Positions 16,377 to 24,916 of a stretch of 64,000 bases of DNA are shown in pieces; the stretch's first letter is position 1; the number at the start of each line of letters is the position of its first letter. The notes below the pieces were generated by a model. That model did no database searches and was not told where the DNA came from. It saw nothing but the letters and a program-made list of their open reading frames with translations. Position numbers and translations under genes: made by a program. The DNA comes from Pseudorhodoferax aquiterrae (GTDB taxonomy: Bacteria; Pseudomonadota; Gammaproteobacteria; Burkholderiales; Burkholderiaceae_C). The DNA is taken from assembly GCF_014652235.1 (NCBI RefSeq), contig NZ_BMYK01000020.1:58389-122388 (forward strand), given 5' to 3'.

Positions 16377-17387
16377 ATGAAGAGCAGAACCTTCCTGGCG
16401 TTGGCCGCCACCGTGCTGTTCGGCTGGGCCGCGGCGCCCGCACTGGCCCAGGAGCCGGTGTCGCTGCGCGTGGCCTACGTGCAGGCGCCCGACCATCCGC
16501 ACGGCCTGGGCATCCGCCGCTTCGCCGAACTGGTGCAGCAAAAGAGCGGCAAGCGCATCGAGGTCAAGACCTTCGGCAGCGCCACGCTGGGCGGCGACGT
16601 GGCCGTGCTCTCGTCGCTGCGCGGCGGCACCATCGACATGACGGTGGTGATCCCCAGCCTGCTGACCGGCATGGTCAAGGAATACGTGCTGCTGGACCTG
16701 CCCTTCCTGTTCAACAGCTACGCCGAGGCCGATGCCGTGCTCGACGGCCCGGTCGGCAAGCGCCTGCTGGATCTGCTGCCCGACAAGGGCCTGATCGGCC
16801 TGGCGTACTGGGACCACGGCTTTCGCATCGTGACCAACAGCCGGCGTCCGATCGCCAAGGCCGAGGACTTCGCCGGCCTCAAGCTGCGCGTGCCGCAGAG
16901 CACCATCTTCATCGACACCTTCGGCGCGCTGGGCGCCAACGCCGTGCCCATGCCCATCCCGGAGCTTTACGGTGCGCTGGAGACGCGCGCCATGGACGGC
17001 CAGGAAAACCCCTTTGCCGCGGTCGAGGCGCTCAAGCTGCAGGAGGTGCAGAAGTTCGCCTCGGCCACCAACCATGCCTACAACCCGCTGGTCGTGGTGT
17101 TCAGCAAGATGAAGTGGGACAAGCTCGCGCCGGCCGACCGCCAGATCCTCATGGACGCGGCGTCCGAGGCCGGGGCCTACGAGCGCAAGGTCTCGCGCGA
17201 GGCCAACGAGAAGGCCGCCGACAGCCTCAAGGCCAAGGGGCTGCAGGTCAACACCGTGGCGCCGGCCGAGGTCGCACGCATGCGCGAGAAGGTCGCCGCC
17301 GTGCACGCCAAGTACGTGAAGGAGGGCGGCGAGGCGCTGGCGGCCGAGATGCAGGCCGAGATCGACAAGGTGCGCGGCAAGCGGTGA
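16377..17387 (+). CDS. TRAP transporter solute-binding protein (DctP family)
   Basis: The 336-residue protein has a signal peptide ending near ALAQ (residue 25) and the DctP fold. Typical elements are FAELVQQKSGKRIEVKTF, the KLRVPQS segment with the carboxylate-binding Arg, and a long C-terminal helix. TRAP binding proteins deliver carboxylates such as sugar acids to a DctQ-DctM membrane pair. No dctQ or dctM follows; kdsA comes next, so this is an orphan binding protein that must share a permease encoded elsewhere. A GAGGAG Shine-Dalgarno sequence precedes the ATG. It should be co-transcribed with the enolase-superfamily gene. Confidence 0.9.
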   Translation: MKSRTFLALAATVLFGWAAAPALAQEPVSLRVAYVQAPDHPHGLGIRRFAELVQQKSGKRIEVKTFGSATLGGDVAVLSSLRGGTIDMTVVIPSLLTGMVKEYVLLDLPFLFNSYAEADAVLDGPVGKRLLDLLPDKGLIGLAYWDHGFRIVTNSRRPIAKAEDFAGLKLRVPQSTIFIDTFGALGANAVPMPIPELYGALETRAMDGQENPFAAVEALKLQEVQKFASATNHAYNPLVVVFSKMKWDKLAPADRQILMDAASEAGAYERKVSREANEKAADSLKAKGLQVNTVAPAEVARMREKVAAVHAKYVKEGGEALAAEMQAEIDKVRGKR

Positions 17388-18314
<927 letters not shown>

Positions 18315-18321
18315 GGCGCCG

Positions 18322-18345
18322 GCGCGGGCTCACAGCAGCCCGCGC
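18322..18345. terminator. Strong hairpin at the convergent kdsA/TetR junction
   Basis: GCGCGGGCT and AGCCCGCGC form a perfect nine-base stem with a CACAGC loop, starting eight bases after the kdsA stop and running into the end of the TetR gene. There is no U-run, so intrinsic termination is uncertain; it may stall polymerase from both sides. Confidence 0.35.
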
Positions 18346-18869
18346 AACGCGCTCAGGGCGCCGTCCACATCGCCCATCTGCGCCCGCACGATCGCGCCAT
18401 CCACTGCCACGCCGACCGCCTGCGCCCGCGCCGTGCGCTGCGGCCCGGGCGGCAGCAGTTCGCTGATCACCTGCTCCATCTCCTGCTTGTGGCGCCGCGC
18501 CGTGTCGGCCGCACCCTGCAGGCTCGCGCCCACCTCTACCACGCTGTTGATGAAGGCGCAGCCCCGGAAGGCCGGGTCGCGGAACCATTCCTCCAGTGCG
18601 TCGAACAGCGGCTGCAGGCCCTGGCCTTCGCCCGCACCGCGCCGGCCCAGCGCGTCGACGAACCAGGCCATCCAGCGTTCGTGGCGGTGCTCCAGGAAAG
18701 CACGCACCAGGTCGTCCTTGGACGCGAAGTGGCGGTAGAAGGTCAGCTTGGCCACGCCGCTCTCGGCGATCAGCTTGTCCACGCCCGTGGCGCGGATGCC
18801 GTCGCGGTAGAACAGGTCGTGCGCGGTGGCCAGGATGCGCTCGCGCGCCGAGGGGGTGGTCGTCTCCAT
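18330..18869 (-). CDS. TetR-family repressor of the divergent DUF1348 gene
   Basis: The protein is 179 residues from the ATG at 18869 (an ATG at 18878 would add three). The N-terminal helix-turn-helix is typical (RERILATAHDLFYRDGIRAT, then VAKLTFYRHFASKDDLV). The C-terminal ligand domain has the WFRDPAFRGCAFINS pattern seen in many TetR regulators of this group. I prefer 18869 because a TACAAT -10 on the minus strand ends seven bases upstream and overlaps the ATG at 18878. Two TAGAC-N6-GTCTA operators lie between it and the DUF1348 gene, so it should repress both itself and that gene. Confidence 0.9.
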   Translation of the reverse strand: METTTPSARERILATAHDLFYRDGIRATGVDKLIAESGVAKLTFYRHFASKDDLVRAFLEHRHERWMAWFVDALGRRGAGEGQGLQPLFDALEEWFRDPAFRGCAFINSVVEVGASLQGAADTARRHKQEMEQVISELLPPGPQRTARAQAVGVAVDGAIVRAQMGDVDGALSALRGLL

Positions 18870-18876
18870 GCCGGGC

Positions 18877-18882
18877 ATTGTA
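18877..18882 (-). promoter_or_regulatory. -10 element of the TetR gene (leaderless start)
   Basis: On the minus strand TACAAT ends seven bases before the ATG at 18869. It overlaps the left edge of the first TAGAC-N6-GTCTA operator, as expected for autorepression. Confidence 0.5.
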
Positions 18883-18896
18883 GACAGGTCTGTCTA
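18881..18896. promoter_or_regulatory. TetR operator 1 (TAGAC-N6-GTCTA)
   Basis: TAGACAGGTCTGTCTA is a 16-base near-perfect palindrome. Its left end, TAGACA, also serves as a -35 for the DUF1348 gene, with TAGCAT at 18904-18909 as -10 and a 17-base spacer. Confidence 0.7.
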
Positions 18897-18914
18897 TCTG
18901 CATTAGCATGGAGG

Positions 18915-18930
18915 TAGACGAACTTGTCTA
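18915..18930. promoter_or_regulatory. TetR operator 2 (TAGAC-N6-GTCTA)
   Basis: A second copy with the same arms and spacing, extended by G and C to GTAGAC...GTCTAC, lies 34 bases from operator 1. It covers the expected start of transcription of the DUF1348 gene. Binding by the adjacent TetR protein is inferred. Confidence 0.7.
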
Positions 18931-18945
18931 CTTCAAGGAGAGCCC

Positions 18946-19422
18946 ATGACCGCTGCCGAACAACGCCCGCCGTTGCCCCCTTTCACCGCCGAATCCGCTG
19001 CGCAGAAGGTGCGCCTGGCCGAGGATGGCTGGAACTCGCGCGACCCCGACCGCGTGGTGCTGGCCTACACGCCCGATACCGTGTGGCGCAACCGGGCCGA
19101 GTTCCCGGTCGGGCGTGACCAGGCCCGTGCGCTGCTGCAGCGCAAGTGGGCGCGCGAGCTGGACTACCGGCTCATCAAGGAGTTGTGGGCCTTCGCGGGC
19201 AATCGCATCGCTGTGCGCTTTGCCTACGAATGGCACGACGACAGCGGCCACTGGTTCCGCAGCTACGGCAACGAGAATTGGGAGTTCGATGCCGACGGCC
19301 TCATGGCGCGCCGCTTCGCCAGCATCAACGACATGCCGATCCTGGCGTCCGAGCGCAAATTCCACTGGCCGCTGGGCCGGCGGCCGGACGACCATCCAGG
19401 CCTGTCCGATCTCGGCCTCTGA
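18946..19422 (+). CDS. DUF1348 family, NTF2/SnoaL-like protein
   Basis: The 158-residue protein is typical of DUF1348: [21 protein letters not shown], then [43 protein letters not shown] and a closing [15 protein letters not shown]. The fold is the NTF2-like cone that often holds small ligands or works as an isomerase, but no activity is established. A CAAGGAG Shine-Dalgarno sequence precedes the ATG. The divergent TetR gene and two operators show it is an inducible gene, perhaps for handling a reactive small molecule. Confidence 0.9.
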   Translation: MTAAEQRPPLPPFTAESAAQKVRLAEDGWNSRDPDRVVLAYTPDTVWRNRAEFPVGRDQARALLQRKWARELDYRLIKELWAFAGNRIAVRFAYEWHDDSGHWFRSYGNENWEFDADGLMARRFASINDMPILASERKFHWPLGRRPDDHPGLSDLGL

Positions 19423-19507
19423 CCGGCTTCGGGTCGCTCCGCCTTCCTACAGTGCCGGGCGCGCCCCGCGCCCACCATCGGCTCGCACCTTTCGTGAAGG
19501 AACAACA

Positions 19508-19741
19508 ATGGACCTGTCGACCCCCACCATGCACGATCTCTTCGCCCAGTTGGGCCTTCCCAGCGACGAGGCCGCCGTGCAGGAATTCATCGCACGCCAC
19601 CGCCCGGTGCCCGAGACGATTGCCTTGCCCGACGCGCCGTTCTGGACGCCAGCGCAGGCCCAGTTCCTGCGCGAGCAATGGCAGCGCGATGCCGAGTGGG
19701 CCGAGGTGGTGGACCAGCTCAACCTGGCGCTGCGTCCCTGA
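19508..19741 (+). CDS. DUF2789 family small protein
   Basis: This 77-residue acidic protein fits DUF2789: MHDLFAQLGLPSDEAAVQEF near the start, HRPVP, and PFWTPAQAQFLREQW followed by a D-AEWAEVVDQLN tail. The function of the family is unknown. An AAGGAACAACA Shine-Dalgarno region precedes the ATG. A TACAGT -10-like hexamer near 19447 could give its own promoter with a leader of about 55 bases. It lies just upstream of the sensor kinase gene. Confidence 0.85.
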   Translation: MDLSTPTMHDLFAQLGLPSDEAAVQEFIARHRPVPETIALPDAPFWTPAQAQFLREQWQRDAEWAEVVDQLNLALRP

Positions 19742-19785
19742 GCCAGGCAGCAACCGCTGGCACAGCGGTTGCATGCACCAGGTCC

Positions 19786-20988
19786 ATGCATGCAGATGCC
19801 CTGGACCTGGCCACGACGGCCGACACCGCCGTCCACCCGCTGTGGCAACAGCAGCTGGGCCTGCTGCTGCAGTCCACCGGCGACGGCATCTTCGGCATCG
19901 ACCTGGATGGCCGCTGCATGTTCATCAACCGTGCCGGCGCGCGCTTGATCGGCCATGCGCCAGCGGCCCTGCTGGGCCGCAACATGCACGAGGTGACCCA
20001 CCATTCGCATGCCGACGGCGCCCACTACGCCGACGAGGACTGTCCGATCTTCAACGCCTTCCGCCGCGGCCTGCCCTGCCGGATCGACAGCGAGGTGTTC
20101 TGGCGCGCAGACGGCACGGCCTTTCCGGTCGAATACTCCAGCTACCCCATCGTCGACGGCGGCGAGGTGCGCGGCGCCGTCGTCACCTTCGTCGACATCA
20201 CCGAGCGCCGCCGTGCGGCCGATGCGCTGCGCCACGCGCGCGACGAACTGGAGCAGCGCGTGGCCGAGCGCACGCACGCGCTGTCGCTCGCGCTGCAGCG
20301 CCAGCGTGAACTCTCCGCCCACCTGGACACCGTGCGCGAGGAGGAGCGCACACGCATCGCGCGCGAGGTGCACGACGAGCTCGGCAGCCTGCTCGTGGCG
20401 CTCAAGATGGATGTGAACTGGCTGGACAAGCGTCTTGCCGAACAGCAGGCGCGCAGCGCGCACGAGGCCGAGGCCATGCGCACGCGCATGCGCAGCAAGT
20501 GCAGCAACATGAGCCGGCTGATCGAATCAGCCGTGGACAACGTGGGCCGCATCATCACCGACCTGCGGCCCAGCATCCTGGACCACCAGGGCCTGTGGGC
20601 CGCGCTGGAGTGGCAGGCCCAGGAATTCGTGGCGGCGGCCGAGCTGCGGCTGCACTGGTGCATGCAGGTGGCCGGCGCGCCCGAGCCCGGCGGCGCGCAG
20701 GCCATGGCCGTGTTCCGCATCTTCCAGGAGATGCTGTCCAACGTGGGCCGCCACGCGCATGCGCGCACCTTGTCGGTGGACGTGCAGGCCAGCGCGCGGC
20801 AGCTGCGCCTGGCCGTGCACGACGACGGCGTGGGCGCGCCTGCCGCGGCCTTCGAGGCCGGCACGGCCTACGGTGTGATGGGCATGCGCGAGCGCGCGCT
20901 GCACTTCGGCGGTCGCATCGAGATCGCCAGCGCACCGGGAGCGGGCGCCACCTTTAGCCTGCAGATGCCGCTGGGGGCCGCGACATGA
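19786..20988 (+). CDS. PAS sensor histidine kinase, NarL/DegS type
   Basis: The 400-residue soluble kinase has a PAS domain (about 20-140, with DGIFGIDLDGRCMFINRAGA), then a coiled coil (141-185). A HisKA_3 dimerisation domain carries the phospho-accepting H196 in TRIAREVHDELGSLL, and a HATPase domain ends it. No membrane segment is seen, so it senses a cytoplasmic signal. His residues cluster in the PAS domain (HEVTHHSHADGAH, 68-80) and could bind metal or haem. It overlaps its response regulator gene by ATGA. The pair lies directly upstream of the cyanate operon, so control by cyanate or nitrogen status is plausible. Confidence 0.9.
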   Translation: MHADALDLATTADTAVHPLWQQQLGLLLQSTGDGIFGIDLDGRCMFINRAGARLIGHAPAALLGRNMHEVTHHSHADGAHYADEDCPIFNAFRRGLPCRIDSEVFWRADGTAFPVEYSSYPIVDGGEVRGAVVTFVDITERRRAADALRHARDELEQRVAERTHALSLALQRQRELSAHLDTVREEERTRIAREVHDELGSLLVALKMDVNWLDKRLAEQQARSAHEAEAMRTRMRSKCSNMSRLIESAVDNVGRIITDLRPSILDHQGLWAALEWQAQEFVAAAELRLHWCMQVAGAPEPGGAQAMAVFRIFQEMLSNVGRHAHARTLSVDVQASARQLRLAVHDDGVGAPAAAFEAGTAYGVMGMRERALHFGGRIEIASAPGAGATFSLQMPLGAAT

Positions 20989-21656
20989 GCGCCGCCGGGC
21001 CGCCCCAAGGTACTCCAGGGACTGCGGCCATCCGGCTGCTGCTGGCCGACGACCACCGCATCGTGCGCGAGGGCCTCAAGCAGGTGCTGGCCGATGCGCC
21101 CGAGGTCCAGGTCGTCGCCGAGGCCGCCAGCGGCGCCGAAGTGCTGCAGGCCGTGCGCGCCGCAGGCGCCGGGCTGGACCTCGTGTTGCTGGACATCGCC
21201 ATGCCCCAGGGCGACGGGCTCGACGTGCTGGAGACGCTGCGCCGCGAGTTCCCGGCGCTGCCGGTGCTGATGCTCAGCACCTACCCTGAGCGCCAGTACG
21301 CCGTGCGCTGCATCCGCCTGGGCGCGGCCGGCTACCTGCACAAGGGGGCCGATCCCGACGACATGCTGGCGGCCGTGCGCAAGGCCGCTGCCGGTGGCAT
21401 GTGGGTCAGCGGCGCCACGGCCGAGGCGTTGGCCGCAGCCATGGGCCGGCGTGGTGCACAGCCGGGCGCGGACGCGCTCTCGCACCGCGAGCACCAGGTG
21501 CTGCGCCTGCTCACATCGGGGCACAGCGTGGGCGAAATTGGTGCACAGCTGGGCCTGGCGGCCAACACGGTCAGCACCTACCGCGCGCGCATCCTCGAGA
21601 AGACCGGCACCAAGAACGACGTCGAACTCACGCTGTACATGCTGGACCGGGGCTGA
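20985..21656 (+). CDS. NarL/FixJ-family response regulator
   Basis: The 223-residue protein has a receiver domain with the acidic pair in LLADDH and the phospho-acceptor D70 in LVLLDIAMP, and the conserved K in YLHKGA. A LuxR-type helix-turn-helix follows (LSHREHQVLRLLTSGHSVGE, then LGLAANTVSTYRARILEKT). Its start overlaps the kinase stop (ATGA). An 8-2-8 palindrome 11 bases after its stop codon, upstream of cynA, is a good candidate binding site. It has no AAA+ domain, so it cannot by itself activate the sigma-54 promoter there. Confidence 0.92.
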   Translation: MSAAGPPQGTPGTAAIRLLLADDHRIVREGLKQVLADAPEVQVVAEAASGAEVLQAVRAAGAGLDLVLLDIAMPQGDGLDVLETLRREFPALPVLMLSTYPERQYAVRCIRLGAAGYLHKGADPDDMLAAVRKAAAGGMWVSGATAEALAAAMGRRGAQPGADALSHREHQVLRLLTSGHSVGEIGAQLGLAANTVSTYRARILEKTGTKNDVELTLYMLDRG

Positions 21657-21666
21657 CGGCCCCCGT

Positions 21667-21684
21667 TGTAGGGCTGGCCCTACA
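21667..21684. promoter_or_regulatory. 8-2-8 palindrome upstream of cynA
   Basis: TGTAGGGC-TG-GCCCTACA is a perfect inverted repeat 56 bases upstream of a sigma-54-like promoter. It could bind the adjacent NarL-type regulator or be an enhancer site for another activator; it could also form a hairpin in read-through RNA. Confidence 0.55.
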
Positions 21685-21739
21685 CGCCGTGGTGGTGGCG
21701 CCCACGATCTTGCAGGGCCTGCCACAGTGGCGCGCCGGT

Positions 21740-21755
21740 TGGCAAAGAGCTTGCA
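21740..21755 (+). promoter_or_regulatory. Candidate sigma-54 promoter of the cyanate operon
   Basis: TGGCAAAGAGCTTGCA matches the -24/-12 consensus TGGCAC-R-N4-TTGC-W with a single mismatch (A for C). GG and GC have the required spacing. Transcription would begin about 20 bases before the cynA ATG, leaving a GGAGG ribosome site in the leader. This implies NtrC-type nitrogen control. Confidence 0.65.
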
Positions 21756-21788
21756 CCGCGGCAGGCATCTTTGTCCTGGAGGTGTGCC

Positions 21789-23201
21789 ATGTCCGACTTC
21801 GCCGACCCCTACGACGCCGACCGCCCGCTGCGCCTGGGGTGCAGCTGCGGGCGCGACCACAGCCCTGCCGAGCATGCGGCCGAGGCCGCCGTGGAGGCCA
21901 CGGCCGCCAGCGCCGCGCGCGAGCTGCGCGAGCGCGCGCGCCGGCCCGACGTGCAGGCCCGCTCCAACGCCTTCGTCGAGGCCGCGCTGGTCAAGGCGCT
22001 GTTCCCGCACGACGCCCTGCGCCGGCGCTTCCTGCGCGCCGTGGGCAAGGGTACGGCCATGGCCGCCATCGGCAGCGTGCTGCCCATCGCCAGCCTGCAG
22101 GCCATGGCCCAGGAGAAGGGCGCGCTGGAGAAGAAGGACCTCAAGATCGGCTTCATCCCGATCACCTGTGCCACGCCGCTGATCATGGCCCACCCGCTGG
22201 GCTTCTACCAGAAGCAGGGCCTCAACGTGGAGGTGGTCAAGACGGCGGGCTGGGCCCTGATCCGCGACAAGATGCTCAACAGGGAGTACGACGCCACGCA
22301 CTTCCTCTCCCCGATGCCGCTGGCCATCTCGCTGGGCGTGGGCAGCAACGCCACGCCCATGAACGTGGCCACCATCCAGAACACCAACGGCCAGGCCATC
22401 ACGCTGGCCAACAAGCACAAGGACAGGCGCGATCCCAAGCTCTGGAAGGGCTTCAGGTTCGCCGTGCCCTTCGAGTTCAGCATGCACAACTTCCTGCTGC
22501 GCTACTACGTGGCCGAGCATGGGCTGAACCCCGACACCGACATCCAGATCCGCGTGGTGCCGCCGCCCGAGATGGTGGCCAACCTGCGCGCCGGCAACAT
22601 CGACGGCTACCTGGGTCCGGACCCGTTCAACCAGCGCGCGGTGTTCGAGGAGATCGGCTTCCTGCACCTGCTGACCAAGGATCTGTGGGACGGCCACCCC
22701 TGCTGCGCGTTCGGCACCAGCACGGCCTTCATCCAGCAGAACCCCAACACCTTCGCCGCGCTGTACCGCGCCGTGCTCACCGCCTCGGCGATGGCGCGCG
22801 AGGCCAAGAACCGCGAACTCATCGCCAAGGTGATCGCGCCGGCCCAGTACCTGAACCAGCCCGAGACCGTGCTGTCCCAGGTGCTGACCGGCCGCTTCGC
22901 CGACGGCCTCGGCAAGGTCCAGACCGTGCCCAACCGCGCCGACTTCGACCCCATCCCCTGGCAGAGCATGGCGGTCTGGATGCTCACGCAGATGCAGCGC
23001 TGGGGCTACGTCAAGGGCGAGGTCGACTACAAGCAGATCGCCGAGCGCGTGTTCCTGCTGACCGACGCGAAGAAGCAGATGGCGGCGCTGGACCAGAAGG
23101 CGCCCGAAGGCGCCTACCCGAAGTTCAAGATCATGGGCAAGGAGTTCGACGCGGACAAGGCCGCGGCCTATGCCAAGAGCTTCGCGATCGGCAAGGCATG
23201 A
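21789..23201 (+). CDS. cynA: Cyanate/nitrate-type ABC transporter substrate-binding protein with Tat signal
   Basis: The 470-residue protein belongs to the NrtA/CmpA/CynA binding-protein family (DLKIGFIPITCATPLIMAHP, AGWALIRDKMLN, GNIDGYLGPDPFNQRA). The export signal is unusual: a twin-arginine motif RRRFLRAVG at 78-86 lies after a 77-residue N-terminal extension that contains C18-S-C20-G-R-D-H. The protein should fold in the cytoplasm and be exported by Tat. Because cynS ends the operon, cyanate is the likely ligand rather than nitrate. The ATG at 21789 follows GGAGGTGTGCC. The permease gene overlaps its stop codon. Confidence 0.88.
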   Translation: MSDFADPYDADRPLRLGCSCGRDHSPAEHAAEAAVEATAASAARELRERARRPDVQARSNAFVEAALVKALFPHDALRRRFLRAVGKGTAMAAIGSVLPIASLQAMAQEKGALEKKDLKIGFIPITCATPLIMAHPLGFYQKQGLNVEVVKTAGWALIRDKMLNREYDATHFLSPMPLAISLGVGSNATPMNVATIQNTNGQAITLANKHKDRRDPKLWKGFRFAVPFEFSMHNFLLRYYVAEHGLNPDTDIQIRVVPPPEMVANLRAGNIDGYLGPDPFNQRAVFEEIGFLHLLTKDLWDGHPCCAFGTSTAFIQQNPNTFAALYRAVLTASAMAREAKNRELIAKVIAPAQYLNQPETVLSQVLTGRFADGLGKVQTVPNRADFDPIPWQSMAVWMLTQMQRWGYVKGEVDYKQIAERVFLLTDAKKQMAALDQKAPEGAYPKFKIMGKEFDADKAAAYAKSFAIGKA

Positions 23202-24055
23202 CCAGCCTGACCCTGCGGGCGGCGCTGCTGTCCGTGCTGATCTTCCTGGCTTTGCTGGGCGTCTGGCATGTGGCGACCACGGGTGGCACGGTTGCCGGCA
23301 GCACGGCCGGCATGACGGCCGAGGAGATCGAGTACGCCAAGCTGACCGGCAAGGACCCCGGCGCGGCGCGCAGCGGCGGCTTTCCCACGTTGGCGCAGAT
23401 GGGCACCACGGTCTGGGGCCATTTGTCCAACCCGTTCTACGACAACGGGCCCAACGACAAGGGCATCGCCATCCAGCTCGGGCATTCGCTGGGCCGCGTG
23501 GCGCTGGGCTTCGGGCTGGCCTGCATGGTGGCGATTCCGCTGGGCTTCGTGATCGGCATGTCGCCGCTCGTCTACCGGGCGCTCGACCCCTTCATCCAGG
23601 TCTTGAAGCCCATCAGTCCGCTGGCCTGGATGCCGCTGGCGCTCTACACCATCAAGGACTCGGCCATCAGCGGGATCTTCGTGATCTTCATCTGCTCGGT
23701 CTGGCCGATGCTGGTGAACACGGCCTTCGGCGTGGCCTCGGTGCGGCGCGACTGGCTCAACGTGGCCAGCACGCTGGAGGTGAGTCCGCTGCGCAAGGCC
23801 TTCCAGGTGATCCTGCCGGCCGCCGCACCCACCATCCTCACGGGCATGCGCATCAGCATGGGCATCGCCTGGCTCGTGATCGTGGCGGCCGAGATGCTGG
23901 TGGGCGGCACCGGCATCGGCTACTTCGTCTGGAACGAGTGGAACAACCTGTCGCTGACCAACGTGATCTTCGCCATCTTGCTGATCGGCGTGGTCGGCAT
24001 GCTGCTGGACCTGGCCTTCGGCCGCTTGCAGAAGGCGGTGACCTATGTGGAGTGA
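23198..24055 (+). CDS. cynB: Cyanate/nitrate-type ABC transporter permease
   Basis: This is a 285-residue NrtB/SsuC-type permease. It has an N-terminal membrane segment, a periplasmic stretch with EIEYAKLTGKDPG, and five or more further helices. The cytoplasmic EAA loop, VASTLEVSPLRKAFQVILPAA, docks the ATPase. Its ATG overlaps the stop of the binding-protein gene (ATGA). With the neighbouring binding protein, ATPase and cyanase, it completes a cynABDS set that imports cyanate for use as nitrogen and carbon dioxide source. Confidence 0.9.
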   Translation: MTSLTLRAALLSVLIFLALLGVWHVATTGGTVAGSTAGMTAEEIEYAKLTGKDPGAARSGGFPTLAQMGTTVWGHLSNPFYDNGPNDKGIAIQLGHSLGRVALGFGLACMVAIPLGFVIGMSPLVYRALDPFIQVLKPISPLAWMPLALYTIKDSAISGIFVIFICSVWPMLVNTAFGVASVRRDWLNVASTLEVSPLRKAFQVILPAAAPTILTGMRISMGIAWLVIVAAEMLVGGTGIGYFVWNEWNNLSLTNVIFAILLIGVVGMLLDLAFGRLQKAVTYVE

Positions 24056-24095
24056 GGTGGGTGTGCGCACCGCGCCGCAACGAGAGGCCCCGGCC

Positions 24096-24890
24096 ATGGA
24101 CAGCTTCCTGAAGATCGAGGGCCTGGCCAAGGCCTTCCAGCCGGCGCGGCCGGTGTTCGCCGACGTGTCGTTCGCGCTTGCGCGCGGCGAGTTCGTCTGC
24201 ATCATCGGCCACAGCGGCTGCGGCAAGACCACCATCCTCAACGTGCTGGCCGGGCTCGACCAGGCCAGCGCCGGCCATGTGTTCATGGACGGCCGCGAAC
24301 TGCGCGGTCCCGGCCTGGAGCGCGGCGTGGTGTTCCAGGGCCATGCGCTGATGCCCTGGCTCACCGTGCGCCAGAACATCGCATTCGCCGTCAAGTCGCG
24401 CTGGCCGCAGTGGGGGCGCGCCGAGGTCGATGCCCATGTGCGCAAGTTCGTCGCGCTGGTGGGCCTGCTGCCGGCCATCGACAGGAAGCCCAGCGAACTG
24501 TCGGGCGGCATGAAGCAGCGCGTGGGCATCGCGCGCGCCTTCGCGATCCAGCCCAAGATGCTGCTGCTGGACGAGCCCTTCGGCGCGCTGGACGCGCTCA
24601 CGCGCGGCAGCATCCAGGACGAGCTGCTCGCCATCGTGCGCCAGACGCAGCAGACCGTCTTCATGATCACGCACGATGTGGACGAGGCCATCCTGCTGGC
24701 CGACCGCATCCTGCTCATGCGCAACAGTGCCGACACGCCCGGCGGCTACAAGCCCGGCGGCATCGCCGAGGTGGTCGTCAACCCCTTGCCGCGCGAGCGC
24801 ACGCGCGCAGGCCTGCACCACCTGGACGGCTACTACGACCTGCGCAACCACATCGTCGATTTCCTCGTCACCCGCGCCCTGGCGCACTGA
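24096..24890 (+). CDS. cynD: Cyanate/nitrate-type ABC transporter ATPase
   Basis: The 264-residue ATPase has Walker A GHSGCGKTT, the Q-loop in VVFQGHALMPWLTV, the signature LSGGMKQRVGIARA, Walker [12 protein letters not shown], and the switch His in MITHDVDEA. It belongs to the NrtD/CynD/SsuB group and lacks the extra C-terminal binding domain of NrtC. I chose the ATG at 24096, preceded by CGAGAGG; an in-frame ATG at 24045 overlapping the permease end is possible. cynS follows after 26 bases. Confidence 0.9.
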   Translation: MDSFLKIEGLAKAFQPARPVFADVSFALARGEFVCIIGHSGCGKTTILNVLAGLDQASAGHVFMDGRELRGPGLERGVVFQGHALMPWLTVRQNIAFAVKSRWPQWGRAEVDAHVRKFVALVGLLPAIDRKPSELSGGMKQRVGIARAFAIQPKMLLLDEPFGALDALTRGSIQDELLAIVRQTQQTVFMITHDVDEAILLADRILLMRNSADTPGGYKPGGIAEVVVNPLPRERTRAGLHHLDGYYDLRNHIVDFLVTRALAH

Positions 24891-24916
24891 GTTTTCACAG
24901 CACGGAGCACACCGCA

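Noticed and set aside
19741..19790. TGCATG-rich stretch as a regulatory repeat before the sensor kinase
   Set aside because: The repeats are short, irregular and overlap the start codon. I see no consistent spacing or symmetry.
20985..21755. Direct activation of the sigma-54 promoter by the NarL-type regulator
   Set aside because: The regulator has no AAA+ domain. It could only modulate; an NtrC-type activator would be needed.
21789..24890. Nitrate as the substrate of the NrtA-type ABC transporter
   Set aside because: No nitrate or nitrite reductase gene is present, while cynS closes the operon. Cyanate is the better reading, though dual transport cannot be excluded.
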